Assembly: GCA_019090615.1 (NCBI GenBank)
Contig: JAHRVQ010000012.1
Span: 1 to 64,000, forward strand
Source: Pseudomonadales bacterium
GTDB taxonomy: Bacteria > Pseudomonadota > Gammaproteobacteria > Pseudomonadales > Azotimanducaceae
Direction of reading: 5' to 3'
Length of the DNA stretch: 64,000 nucleotides
The stretch's first letter is position 1, and each line of letters begins with the position of its first letter. This document shows, piece by piece, positions 55,099 to 64,000 of the stretch. The notes under the pieces are model-generated. The model worked only from the letters and a program-made list of their open reading frames with translations, ran no database searches and was not told where the DNA came from. The position numbers were made by a program, and so were the translations under genes.

Positions 55099-58000
55099 AA
55101 AAGCCCCATCAGGTCGTTAGCGTTGAGTTTACCTGGGGCGCTGCTTTTTGCAGCATAAATACTTTCAGCCAGGCCCGCTTTATTTTTTTGCAGATCGAGT
55201 ATTTTTTCTTCCACACTGCCTTCAACAATCAGTTTATAAACAAACACCTGTTTATCCTGACCAATACGATAAGCGCGATCGGTGGCCTGGTTTTCAACCG
55301 CCGGGTTCCACCAGGGGTCATAATGTATTACTGTATCAGCAGCCGTAAGATTCAAACCAGTACCACCGGCCTTAAGACTAATCAGAAATAATGGCACTGC
55401 CTCATGCTGAAACTTTGCCACCACAGCATCACGGTTTTTGGTCTGCCCATCCAGCATCACATAACCAATATTACGCGCGCTCACAGCATCTGCAATCAAC
55501 CCTAACATCGAGGTAAACTGAGAAAACAATAAAATCCGCCTTCCTTCTCGCGTAAGTTCCGTAAGCATGTTCATTAACATTTCGAACTTGGCAGAGGTTG
55601 TCACGTCTTTGGAAATAGCCGATGGTAATAATCGAGGATCACAACAAACCTGACGCAACTTTAACAAGGCATCTAATACCGCTAACTGCACCTTACCAGC
55701 ACCTTGTTCGCGAATTATTTCCCTGACTTCCTTGTGCATTGTTAAACGTATACCATCATAAAGATCACGTTGTTTATCGCCCATCACAGCCCGTTGCACA
55801 ATTTCTGTTTTAGTTGGTAATTCCGGCGCAACTAACTGTTTTGTCCGCCGTAGAATAAAAGGTGCCAGGCGTTTTTTTAAACTATCCAGACGTAATTCAT
55901 TAGCCGCTACTTCGATGGGCTGTCGATAATGTTGGTCAAAATTCCTTTGACTACCCAATAGACCAGGCTGAAGAAAATCAAATAGCGCCCATAATTCACC
56001 AAGATGGTTCTCCATCGGCGTACCCGTTAGGCAGAGGCGGTACTCAGAATTTATTTGCCGTACTATTTGTGCCGCCTGGGTACGATGATTTTTAATATTC
56101 TGGGCTTCATCAAGAATCAAAACAGAATAATCTTGCTCAACCAGAACATCATAATCAAATTTCAGCAACGGATAACTGCTCAATATCACATCAGCATCGC
56201 CAAGTTGAGAAAACAGCTGACCTCGATTGGGCCCCTGTAAGGCCAGTACTTTGAGTTCCGGGCTAAAACGGCGCGCTTCATCTCGCCAGTTACCCAATAC
56301 GCTGGTCGGCGATAAAATCAACGCGGGTAGCACAAGACGTCCGCAGGATTTTTCCAGGGCCAGATGCGCCAGTGTCTGGACGGTTTTACCCAGCCCCATA
56401 TCATCAGCTAGAATACCGTTAAACTGGAATTCTCGCAGAAATTGCAGCCAGCCTAATCCCTCTTGTTGGTAGTTCCGCAATGTCGCCTTAAAGGTCTCAG
56501 GCGGCTGCAGCGGCTGGATGCGATCAAAATCAGCAAGCTTTTCCACCAACTGTTTTATTTCATGATCACCGAGCCACAATAAATCTTGCTCTGCAGCTGA
56601 AAAAACTTCTGTCGCTAACTGAACCATTCGTGTCATCTGATTAACAGGCAATACCAGGCCCTCATCAATTAAACTATTTTCTGTCAACAATTCACTCAAG
56701 ACTTCAAATATTTGCTGCACCCGCTCAACAGGCACCGGCAGGTATCGACCATCGGGTAAGTGCAAGAAAAACACCCTATCATTCTTTTCGGTTGGCTCAC
56801 CTTCTGTTGTTAAGCCTTTGGCTGGCAGCGTTAATTCATGCATGAAATCACTGTTAAGCAACTGCACCAATAACGGCAAAATATTAATCGGCTCATTGTT
56901 TACCATCATGCCCAATTCCAGACTAAACCAGTCCTGGGGTTTCTCGATGCCCTTCAAATTAGTTCGTTTTTGAATATTGGAATACCAGTCGCCTACCTCA
57001 GCAAGCTGGTATGGAAAGCTTTCCTCTATTTCAAATTCCCAACCGGACCGTTGTAGGTCAACGCGTTTATGCAGCATAAAATCGAGCCATGTAGCCCTAT
57101 CTGGCAAGCTAAGGCATACCTCATCACCAACAAACTCTTTAAGTTGAAAAGCAAGCCTGTTTTCGGCATCAATATCACGTTCAACCTGATAACAGGTTCC
57201 CTGCAGCCAATAGCGTAAACAAGGTACCGCTGAAGGTCGCAAAAAAGTATTTTCTGATTGCTCATTATAAATAAAAGACAGTTCAGCCCTGGCTGATTGA
57301 ACGTCCCCAAAGAGACGTAATTTAGCCCTTATACTACTTGTTGGCACCGGCTTAATCGAAACTTCCCTTGCTTGCGGCAAACCTTTATCCAGGACAAATT
57401 CAGCGTTTACCCCATCTACCTGCTCGGCAGTTAAAGCAGACCTTGTTGCCAGCTTTGCTAACGATTCTGCCCCGCAGGCCAGAATAAGCTCGCCAATCAA
57501 GCCTGCGTCTGGATTTATATATTGCACAGGAGTTAAAAATGGCAAAACATACTGCTCGTCAGGTATCCCAACATCCAGTTGCTGGTGAGTATTATCAAGC
57601 ATCAACCAGGCAAGGCTGCCTGGTTTACCATCGGCCTTGTTAAGTAACTGTTGCGAAGGCCTACGCCAATAACATCGCTCACTGGCTAAACATAAATTCA
57701 TCAAGGCCACACCTGTAACCCCCTGAAGCGAAAATTGGGTTGATATTGATGAGGTAGTTGATGAGGCCGTTGATGAGGTTGGGACAATATTCTGATTAAG
57801 TTTCGACAGAATAATTTTATCCTGCGGCTGGATATAACGTGGAAACCTGCCACTTCGATAACGTTGTAAAATATAGGGGGCAATATCCCCTGCTGCATTA
57901 TCAATCCACAGGCTCAAATTAAGCGACCGGCTATTTTTCACACAGCCATCAGCTATACCAATCATATCTTGTGCAGTTGTTACGCCCGTATCTGTCAGGC

Positions 58001-58493
58001 CTGACACAGTTTCAAGACAATAAACCAGCCTTTGATCCGCCACTGGTAAGGGCCTTGCGGATATAGCCTGATTATATGTAGGTCTCTGAATAGTGGATTG
58101 AGTAGGGCTATTAGACCTATCTTGCGACGCAGCCAGCTGTTCAGTTTGAACGCTAGTTGGATTGCCGGTTTGAATACTTGCCTTAACACTTTTCTGAACA
58201 GCTGCTTCAACAGCGGCAAATTGATTTGAAATCGTCTGAATAAGCACAGCGGCCACATGCTGACAATTAACGCCATGCTCGCAGGAACATTCACCATCAA
58301 TAGTGTTGTCCGCAATTCTGATAAAAACCCGCGCTACGCTGCTGTCATTCACCCGGCCAGTGACTGTGATGTCGGCGTCGCCTGCATCCACTTGCCTGAC
58401 CATAGCAACCTTACCCGCCTGCGTGAGTTGCTCGCCAGCGCTAAAACAGTCTTCGCCAAGAAATCGTTGCACAAATGCCAGGTCTGGAATCAT
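55089..58493 (-). CDS. SNF2-family helicase with SWIM zinc finger
   Basis: 1134 aa. SWIM zinc finger Cys69-x-Cys71-x5-Cys77-x-His79, a long middle region with SNF2_N-associated domain, Walker A GLGKT with Lys703, DEAQ box Asp795-Glu796, and helicase-C blocks (LISLKAGGTGLNLTAADTVI, TDRAYRIGQ). An ATP-dependent double-stranded-DNA translocase likely acting on protein-DNA complexes. Between 130 and 145 and near residues 240-260 it has low-complexity, repeat-like linkers. Its stop lies in the 31-bp repeat array. Confidence 0.95.
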   Translation of the reverse strand: MIPDLAFVQRFLGEDCFSAGEQLTQAGKVAMVRQVDAGDADITVTGRVNDSSVARVFIRIADNTIDGECSCEHGVNCQHVAAVLIQTISNQFAAVEAAVQKSVKASIQTGNPTSVQTEQLAASQDRSNSPTQSTIQRPTYNQAISARPLPVADQRLVYCLETVSGLTDTGVTTAQDMIGIADGCVKNSRSLNLSLWIDNAAGDIAPYILQRYRSGRFPRYIQPQDKIILSKLNQNIVPTSSTASSTTSSISTQFSLQGVTGVALMNLCLASERCYWRRPSQQLLNKADGKPGSLAWLMLDNTHQQLDVGIPDEQYVLPFLTPVQYINPDAGLIGELILACGAESLAKLATRSALTAEQVDGVNAEFVLDKGLPQAREVSIKPVPTSSIRAKLRLFGDVQSARAELSFIYNEQSENTFLRPSAVPCLRYWLQGTCYQVERDIDAENRLAFQLKEFVGDEVCLSLPDRATWLDFMLHKRVDLQRSGWEFEIEESFPYQLAEVGDWYSNIQKRTNLKGIEKPQDWFSLELGMMVNNEPINILPLLVQLLNSDFMHELTLPAKGLTTEGEPTEKNDRVFFLHLPDGRYLPVPVERVQQIFEVLSELLTENSLIDEGLVLPVNQMTRMVQLATEVFSAAEQDLLWLGDHEIKQLVEKLADFDRIQPLQPPETFKATLRNYQQEGLGWLQFLREFQFNGILADDMGLGKTVQTLAHLALEKSCGRLVLPALILSPTSVLGNWRDEARRFSPELKVLALQGPNRGQLFSQLGDADVILSSYPLLKFDYDVLVEQDYSVLILDEAQNIKNHRTQAAQIVRQINSEYRLCLTGTPMENHLGELWALFDFLQPGLLGSQRNFDQHYRQPIEVAANELRLDSLKKRLAPFILRRTKQLVAPELPTKTEIVQRAVMGDKQRDLYDGIRLTMHKEVREIIREQGAGKVQLAVLDALLKLRQVCCDPRLLPSAISKDVTTSAKFEMLMNMLTELTREGRRILLFSQFTSMLGLIADAVSARNIGYVMLDGQTKNRDAVVAKFQHEAVPLFLISLKAGGTGLNLTAADTVIHYDPWWNPAVENQATDRAYRIGQDKQVFVYKLIVEGSVEEKILDLQKNKAGLAESIYAAKSSAPGKLNANDLMGLLQP

Positions 58494-58612
58494 AATTTAG
58501 GGCGTTATTAATAGAAGACGCATACCATGCCCCAAAACAGGAAGTAGGTGTAATAACTGCTTCGACCTACAACCGTTATAGCCCTGAAAACAAAAATTCA
58601 GCAGCCCAAACT

Positions 58613-59146
58613 TTAAAAAATATTGCTCAGATTTTGCGACAATATGGTGGTTTGTTCCAGAAAGATATACCGCCTGGCCAACTTAAAACTATCACCGTCG
58701 CGCCGCAGGACATCTTCTCTTCGTCCGATCCAGCTATCTTCAACACTTTCCAGCCGGGTTCGATAAAGATGAATATTAGCTTTTATCTGAATATCATCAC
58801 CTTCAATCCCAACTACCTGAATGTTATTCACAAAATGTCGAGTCCGCGAAGGGGGGTCCTCCGACCAGGCATTACCAGCCGACATTTTCGCCACTCGCAT
58901 GCGAAGAAAATTAATATCATCGTCAAACAGTGCCATGGCACCAATTTTGGTAAATTCACTATCGACCTGCGCCAGCGTCGTAGTTCGTCTAATGGGCATC
59001 CAATAATGTATATCTTCAGTTAACAGGTTCAACCATTCATCGAACCGGCGCTCATCTAATATTTGCGCCTCGTGATATAGGAACTGCTCCACCTCAAAAT
59101 GCAGTAACATACGCGCTTTAACATCCATCTGGGCGAATTCTTCCAT
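58613..59146 (-). CDS. ring-hydroxylating dioxygenase beta subunit
   Basis: 177 aa, from the ATG that overlaps the alpha stop by one base (TGATG), with AGGAG 8 bases upstream; the TTG one codon earlier is not needed. Beta-subunit motifs: EQFLYHEAQILDERRFDEWL, IHYWMPI, ARLAKMSAG-like and a final strand FKLARRYIFLEQTTI. Partner of the Rieske alpha gene immediately upstream. Confidence 0.93.
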   Translation of the reverse strand: MEEFAQMDVKARMLLHFEVEQFLYHEAQILDERRFDEWLNLLTEDIHYWMPIRRTTTLAQVDSEFTKIGAMALFDDDINFLRMRVAKMSAGNAWSEDPPSRTRHFVNNIQVVGIEGDDIQIKANIHLYRTRLESVEDSWIGRREDVLRRDGDSFKLARRYIFLEQTTILSQNLSNIF

Positions 59147-60492
59147 CAAACATCTCCTGTTGGTGGGGCCGAATGGTTTTTTACCAAATCAGGCCAACTC
59201 TCTGCTTTCATCCATTCTTGCCAGGAACGATATAACCAGAGTTGCGCATGTTCATTCACCACGGTGTCTATATAACTTTGGCCTGAAGCATCATGGGTCA
59301 TTTTATCCTGACCAAGACCCATGGAAAAATTGATTGGTCGCTCACCAGTAACAGCACCTACCGACCCTCGGGTGGAATGCGACCAGTTTTCACCATCATC
59401 CTGCTCTAGTAGCCCCGACGGACCAAATACATGATTGGCTACCATCACCGCTGCGCGTCGTTCTTCGACAGTCTGATTTTTTTCAGCAAAAGTGAACCAC
59501 CATAATTCGGTCTCAAAAGGGCCCCGCGGAATCCTTAAACATAATTGTGGTGGCCCCGCTGCCGACACCCATAGATTCGGAAAAATATTAGGATGTCCTC
59601 CCGATCGCACACCGACCGGCCCCATGGCTTCCTCGGCTTTGTCCGTGGTTCGCCAGACTTGACCCTGAGCTGGCCCCTGAATATCACCACCCGCTGCAAC
59701 AACCTGTTTTAGCTGCGCCAAATTTTCTTCACCAATATCTGCGCCAGAGATACCGTGGCCATATTCACCCAACATCACCATTTGATTCATATACCGCAAA
59801 CCTTCTTCATCGATCATCCCAGCACGTACTGCTGAGCCGTGGCTCACTTTGGGATGATACCAGTCGTAAAGGTTATCAACTGCCAATTTCCAGTTGCACT
59901 GGATACGGTTTTTCTGGATGCCATCAATGACTTCCATATCACCCCGTTCAGCGATCAGATCAATGCCTACCTTGCCAACCCAACCAAGGTAAGTTTCCAA
60001 ATCAGGCGCATCGTCATCAAGACTGGCAAAAACAAAACCTTTATAGCTTTCGACCCTATTGGCCTTTTGTAGACCTAACTGCTCCTTATCAAGCTTTTCA
60101 CGATAGTAACTTTCGTACCCTGGTACAGCCACCAACTTACCATCCAGGTCAAAATTCCAACCATGATACGAGCAGAAAAACGACCGCGTTTTACCCTGGT
60201 CCGAACGACAAACCGTATTGCCTCGATGCGGGCAGGAGTTCAGCAAAACCTGCACTTCTCCCTGCCGGTCTCGTACCGCTATTACCTGATCCTCACCAAT
60301 ATAGCTGAGAAAAAAACAACCTGATTCTGGCAGTTGAGTTTCATGACAAATGAAATTCCAGCCACGAGCAAAAATACGTTTTAGCTCCTGCTGGTAAATT
60401 GCCTGATCAGAAAAGATTCGCCGATCAACCGTGCCTTTGTCAGCATCCACCCACGACTCTCGGGCAATAACTTCCGGCCTCGTATTAGACAT
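59146..60492 (-). CDS. Rieske non-heme iron oxygenase alpha subunit
   Basis: 448 aa. Rieske ligands Cys87-x-His89 (CPHRG) and Cys107-x2-His110 (CSYHGWNFD); mononuclear iron site in VDNLYDWYHPKVSHGS (Asp and two His). It oxygenates an aromatic or polycyclic ring. No ferredoxin or reductase is encoded nearby, so electron supply is from elsewhere. The AraC-type regulator immediately upstream on the same strand may control this operon. Confidence 0.95.
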   Translation of the reverse strand: MSNTRPEVIARESWVDADKGTVDRRIFSDQAIYQQELKRIFARGWNFICHETQLPESGCFFLSYIGEDQVIAVRDRQGEVQVLLNSCPHRGNTVCRSDQGKTRSFFCSYHGWNFDLDGKLVAVPGYESYYREKLDKEQLGLQKANRVESYKGFVFASLDDDAPDLETYLGWVGKVGIDLIAERGDMEVIDGIQKNRIQCNWKLAVDNLYDWYHPKVSHGSAVRAGMIDEEGLRYMNQMVMLGEYGHGISGADIGEENLAQLKQVVAAGGDIQGPAQGQVWRTTDKAEEAMGPVGVRSGGHPNIFPNLWVSAAGPPQLCLRIPRGPFETELWWFTFAEKNQTVEERRAAVMVANHVFGPSGLLEQDDGENWSHSTRGSVGAVTGERPINFSMGLGQDKMTHDASGQSYIDTVVNEHAQLWLYRSWQEWMKAESWPDLVKNHSAPPTGDV

Positions 60493-60741
60493 ATATACTC
60501 CTCAATTTTAAGCTGGCGATTAAACTCAGCTATTTAGCATGCCTTTAGCATAGCTTTCGCCTGATATCTGGCTTCTTTCTGGTCTAAATATAACCCAGCG
60601 GCAGAATTAAATAACCCCCCTGAAGTACAGCAAAATTGATCGAGCGTACAAACACAGGGTATTGAAATTGACCACCTGCCAATATTAAAAACCCCAAGGT
60701 ACTGTAAAACACAGAAATTAGTAAATAACATTGGCGCATGA

Positions 60742-61737
60742 TTAGGCTTTTTTTCGCCAGCGAGCGGGCGTCAAACCAAATTCTCGCTGAAAAGCACGAA
60801 TAAACGCTGCAGCCGAGCTATACCCACAGCGCTCGGCAATATCGGCAATAGAACGAGCACTTTTATCCAGCTCAAAAATGGATTTTGCCAGTCGAGCATG
60901 GCTAACAGATTTTAACGGCGTAATACCAATATTACGCTTAAAACTATTTGCAAATGCAGTTCTGGACATACCGGCCAAATTAGCCAGCGCTTCCACGCTC
61001 CAACGCGCAGTCGGATTACGCCCGATCTCCAGCATCACCCTGGAAATTCTTGGATCAACACTGATTTCTGGCACTGTAATTCCGTTTAATGCCGTCCCAT
61101 CACCACGACTGGCCTCGCCAAAACGCATTAAATTAACCACCAACGCCTCTGATAACAGGCGCACAGACTCGGTGGAGTATATTAACGGCTGCATCAGTTC
61201 ATCTTCAATAAGGGCAAAAATTGCACATAATTTGCGATGTAATTGTGGTGCTGCGGTCGGTGTTATCAACTGCATACCACTATAAGCACTGGCAAAAGCC
61301 AACGCATCGTTTTTGACTTCACCCACTATTAATTCAACTATAAGATCCGATTCAACGGCAGCGCCATTGGTGCTCGTATAATCGGATGAAGCACTTTGCG
61401 AAGCACTTTGCGAAGCACGTTGCGAAGCACGTTCTGGACCACGGGGCTGTACCGGTCTAATCAGGCCATTAAGGTCTGCGACTGTTTCAGGTGTACTGCC
61501 AATACTTTTTATTCTATGTGGCACCAGTCCACTAATCGAAACCACAGATTTCTCGGGCACTTCAATCTCATATATACCAGGCCGAGCCAATTCCAGCACC
61601 AGCCGACCCTTTTGCAACAAATAGCAATAGCAGCACTGAGCGATTTTGGCTTCTGTATTAAAAGCAGCGCCAAAGCCAACGAAGCCGTAGGTCACACCAT
61701 CCATCCTGACCTCAGGATATTCCTTCTCGATGGGCAT
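60742..61737 (-). CDS. AraC-family transcriptional regulator
   Basis: 331 aa from ATG 61737 (GGAAAG upstream); an 11-residue extension from a TTG exists but lacks support. The N-terminal cupin-type sensor domain is followed by a linker containing an in-frame 12-bp repeat that encodes ASQ(R/S) units. The C-terminal double helix-turn-helix is SVEALANLAGMSRTAFANSF and SIADIAERCGYSSAAAFIRA with FGLTPARWRKK. It likely controls the adjacent Rieske genes. Inducer unknown. Confidence 0.92.
   Translation of the reverse strand: MPIEKEYPEVRMDGVTYGFVGFGAAFNTEAKIAQCCYCYLLQKGRLVLELARPGIYEIEVPEKSVVSISGLVPHRIKSIGSTPETVADLNGLIRPVQPRGPERASQRASQSASQSASSDYTSTNGAAVESDLIVELIVGEVKNDALAFASAYSGMQLITPTAAPQLHRKLCAIFALIEDELMQPLIYSTESVRLLSEALVVNLMRFGEASRGDGTALNGITVPEISVDPRISRVMLEIGRNPTARWSVEALANLAGMSRTAFANSFKRNIGITPLKSVSHARLAKSIFELDKSARSIADIAERCGYSSAAAFIRAFQREFGLTPARWRKKA
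61388..61435. repeat. 12-bp in-frame repeat inside the AraC regulator
   Basis: Four copies of GAAGCAC(T/G)TTGC encode repeated Ala-Ser-Gln-(Arg/Ser) units in the linker between the sensor and DNA-binding domains. Confidence 0.9.
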
Positions 61738-62053
61738 TAAAATCTTTCCAGCTGATCGCATTAAATGCAACTATACCAGCCTGTCAACGGTCTAGGCTGG
61801 TATGATGAAGAATATAAATCGCACCCACTGTTATAATCAACAACGCAATCAACAACGCAATCAACCAATACAATATGCGATTCAATCTTCAACAAGTTCT
61901 TGAACACAATCCTTAACCAGGGTTTTAGTAAACATCCTGGTTTTAGTAAAATTTTTTTGCAGAATCAACCAAACAATTCTGTCGCGTATTCGCCCAGCGA
62001 ATTATTCGATTCAGATTAATCCAATTCGATACCAGTCAGCGAGTGTGCTAACA
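61738..62053. other. divergent promoter region with 12-bp duplication
   Basis: TCAACAACGCAA is tandemly duplicated at 61837-61860, and GGTTTTAGTAAA recurs near 61920-61950. Serves the AraC gene and arsM. No ArsR-type operator is apparent. Confidence 0.6.
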
Positions 62054-63112
62054 ATGCGAGAATCAGTCAAAGAATATTATGGCCAGGTACTTAAATCCTC
62101 CGACGACCTAAAAACGGATGCCTGCAGCACCGATGAAGTCATGCCACGATATATCAAAAACGCCTTATCTCGGGTCGCAGATGAAGTCATGGCCAAATAT
62201 TATGGCTGTGGACTTGTAGCGCCTGAAGTACTGGCTGGCCTGAACATTCTTGATCTCGGTAGTGGCTCTGGCCGTGATTGTTATGTACTGGCGCAACTAG
62301 TAGGGCCTAACGGCCGAGTAGTGGGCGTCGATATGACCGATGAGCAGCTGCAGGTCGCCAACGATTATAAAGATTTCCATGCAAATTCCTTTGGTTTCGC
62401 CAACGTAGAATTTATCAAAGGAGATATTGAACACCTCGACCAGCTCGGACTGGCTGACAGTTCATTTGATCTCATTGTCTCAAATTGCGTCATCAACCTG
62501 GTTGAAGATAAGGCAAGCGTACTAGCGCAGGCTCACAGATTGTTAAAACCAGGTGGCGAATTGTATTTTTCGGACGTTTATGCGAATAAACGTATCCCTC
62601 AGGCCCTGGCGAAAGATCCGGTACTCCATGGTGAGTGCCTGTCTGGCGCCCTCTATTGGAATGACTTTGAAAATCTCGCTAAACAGGCTGGTTTTTTAGA
62701 TCCACGGCTAGTCAAAGACCGCCCTCTGGGTATCAATAATGAAAAGGTACAGGCGCGCATTGGCCATATCGATTTTTATTCCGCCACCTACCGTCTTTTC
62801 AAAATAGCAGAATTAGAACCTGCTTGTGAAGACTACGGCCAGGCAGTCATATACAAGGGTGATATATATGAATGCGAACAGGCATTCCCGCTAGACAAAC
62901 ACCACTTCATTGAGGCCGGCAAGGTATTTCCTGTCTGCGGTAACACCTACCGAATGTTACATCAAAGCCGATTCAACCAGCATTTTGAATTCATCGGCAA
63001 CTGGGATCAACATTACGGTATCTTTGAAGGCTGCGGTAGTAGTCTTCCTTATGATGCGGGCTCGGTTGCAAGCGTTGCTGGCGACATCAACAATGAATCT
63101 GGATGCTGCTAA
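62054..63112 (+). CDS. arsM: arsenite S-adenosylmethionine methyltransferase
   Basis: 352 aa from ATG 62054 (a GTG three codons earlier is possible). SAM motif ILDLGSGSGRDCYVLAQLVG. Four conserved Cys at 24, 52, 145 and 195, with intervals of 28 (first pair) and 50 (last pair) as in characterised ArsM, place it in the As(III) methylation family; the tail ends in the common GCC. It converts As(III) to methylated and volatile forms. No arsR, arsB or arsC is adjacent. A hairpin follows. Confidence 0.95.
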   Translation: MRESVKEYYGQVLKSSDDLKTDACSTDEVMPRYIKNALSRVADEVMAKYYGCGLVAPEVLAGLNILDLGSGSGRDCYVLAQLVGPNGRVVGVDMTDEQLQVANDYKDFHANSFGFANVEFIKGDIEHLDQLGLADSSFDLIVSNCVINLVEDKASVLAQAHRLLKPGGELYFSDVYANKRIPQALAKDPVLHGECLSGALYWNDFENLAKQAGFLDPRLVKDRPLGINNEKVQARIGHIDFYSATYRLFKIAELEPACEDYGQAVIYKGDIYECEQAFPLDKHHFIEAGKVFPVCGNTYRMLHQSRFNQHFEFIGNWDQHYGIFEGCGSSLPYDAGSVASVAGDINNESGCC

Positions 63113-63140
63113 TCCCTGTAATATTTAACCCGTTTGTAAC

Positions 63141-63187
63141 CGAGATGCTCAGGAAACGAATCCGACCTATTCTATTTCCTGATCTCG
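63141..63187. terminator. imperfect hairpin after arsM
   Basis: CGAGAT-GCT-CAGGAAA pairs with TTTCCTG-ATCTCG (13 pairs, a 3-base bulge), 28 bases past the arsM stop. No T-run. Possible terminator. Confidence 0.5.
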
Positions 63188-63382
63188 ATTCAACTATTTA
63201 TCGACTATCAAACCTCTTATCAGACCTTCCTATCAAGAGAAGACCAGCCGTTATCAAACAGTTTGAGTATTTCAGTTTTCTTTATTTTATAGGCCGTGTA
63301 TTCTAAAGTAACATATGGGATATAACCATTTTTAGTATTCCTTAGTCATCAATATAATAATAATTGCATTGGGAATTCTGCC

Positions 63383-64000
63383 ATGAATACTGCCCTGGCA
63401 CGGTGCAAACCATCAGAAGATCGATGCGACTATGGGTGCTTGCCATCCAGGCTAATGAAGACCCGTGCAATAAACCCGCTGGCTATCTCCCCCACTGGCA
63501 AACACTGCTATGCAGCCATTTTGAACGCGCAACCAACACTAACATTCAACAGCATCACTATATTGCCTTTGAGCTCGTCCAGTCATGACGGGTTTCTCGA
63601 CGAAGTTGCCACCGAAGCGGTTCGTCGTATTGGCTATCAGATAAAAATCATCAACGTCCCAGGAGAAAGAAGTTTACGCAATGTCAATAGCGGCATGGTT
63701 GATGGCGAACTATTCCGCTTCAAAGGCATCGACAAATTATACCCCAACCTTATCCCTGTACCCGAGAAAATGCTCAATATAGAATTCTGGGTTTATTCAA
63801 GAGTGCCACTGGATCAATCCCTCGCTTGGCAGGCACTGGCCAATACCACCGTGGCCCATGTCAGGGGCTGGAAAATTCCCGAGCGAAATTTGCCAGCATC
63901 CGCAATTACAACAAAAACCAAAAATTCAACACAACTGTTCCAGCTGCTTGAAAAACAACGAGTTGAGGCGATTATTGCTGGCCGCTGGAGTTCAAATTAT
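63383..64000 (+). CDS. partial extracellular solute-binding protein, family 3-like
   Basis: 206 codons are open to the right edge from ATG 63383; another possible start is at 63455. From about residue 70 it reads as an SBP_bac_3/amino-acid-binding fold: GFLDEVATEAVRRIGYQIKI, NVPGERSLRNVNSGMVDGEL, then YPNLIPVPEKML and FWVYSRVPL. Such proteins bind small solutes in the periplasm. No signal peptide is visible in any start option. The first 60 residues are of unclear identity, so the 5' end may be altered. Continues beyond the window. Confidence 0.7.
   Translation, partial: MNTALARCKPSEDRCDYGCLPSRLMKTRAINPLAISPTGKHCYAAILNAQPTLTFNSITILPLSSSSHDGFLDEVATEAVRRIGYQIKIINVPGERSLRNVNSGMVDGELFRFKGIDKLYPNLIPVPEKMLNIEFWVYSRVPLDQSLAWQALANTTVAHVRGWKIPERNLPASAITTKTKNSTQLFQLLEKQRVEAIIAGRWSSNY

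Noticed and set aside
60534-60731. 65-codon minus-strand frame between the AraC and Rieske genes
   Set aside because: Cys/Leu-rich with no ribosome-binding site; looks random.

Overview
The window is a chromosomal stretch with moderate GC content, from what looks like a marine-type gammaproteobacterium. I suggest a Cellvibrionales/Spongiibacteraceae-like lineage, but this is inferred from gene repertoire and codon use and not from a marker gene. No rRNA, tRNA, CRISPR array or prophage was recognised. The dominant theme is catabolism of hydrophobic, probably alicyclic, steroid-like or terpenoid-like compounds as CoA thioesters. There are two Rieske alpha/beta oxygenase pairs, two Baeyer-Villiger-type flavin monooxygenases, five acyl-CoA dehydrogenases, three family III CoA-transferase genes (one a double-length fusion), one acetyl-CoA hydrolase/transferase, four reductases of the SDR superfamily, a MaoC hydratase, two carboxymuconolactone-decarboxylase-family proteins, and a thiolase-like/DUF35 pair resembling steroid side-chain aldolases.

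Layout. 1-5.0 kb: two tandem 7TMR-DISM histidine kinases (the second runs off the left edge) and a small membrane protein. 5.2-5.5 kb: a frameshifted DNA-binding-protein relic. 5.6-14.7 kb: fused CoA-transferase, CMD proteins, a lipoprotein, an acyl-CoA dehydrogenase, an SDR and a MaoC hydratase. 14.7-15.0 kb: a duplicated 86-bp palindromic element and a repeat array. 15-20.2 kb: a minus-strand run of six genes (SnoaL-like, Rieske alpha, beta, DUF35, thiolase-like, SDR). 20.5-22.5 kb: histidine kinase and single-domain response regulator. 22.6-25.7 kb: MmgE/PrpD and tricarballylate-dehydrogenase-like flavoprotein. 26-27.3 kb: an HUH (Y1/RAYT-like) transposase with flanking repeats. 27.4-38.5 kb: paralogous acyl-CoA dehydrogenases (one apparently starting with ATC), CoA-transferase, LLM flavoenzyme, beta-hydroxyacid dehydrogenase, nitronate-monooxygenase-like enzyme, a ferritin-like protein and SDRs. 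38.7-40.5 kb: a receiver-CheC/CheX protein with a PAS protein. 40.7-47.1 kb: two BVMOs flanking a two-gene acyl-CoA dehydrogenase operon. 47.7-53.4 kb: ThDP decarboxylase, bioB, CoA-transferase and CoA hydrolase/transferase. 53.6-58.5 kb: a SWIM/SNF2 helicase with an unknown partner. 58.6-61.7 kb: a second Rieske pair next to an AraC regulator. 62-64 kb: arsM and a partial solute-binding protein.

The catabolic genes could together activate acids as CoA esters, desaturate them (acyl-CoA dehydrogenases), hydrate and oxidise them (MaoC, SDRs), cleave carbon-carbon bonds (Ltp2-like aldolase with DUF35) and open rings (Rieske oxygenases, BVMOs). The substrate cannot be told from sequence alone.

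The most unusual feature is not a gene. Many intergenic spacers carry short perfect or near-perfect tandem duplications of 7-31 bp. Several of these start inside the last codons of the adjacent gene and so copy its stop codon. The same process appears to have expanded in-frame linkers in at least three proteins. This suggests a genome-wide slippage or duplication process that is tolerated wherever selection is weak.
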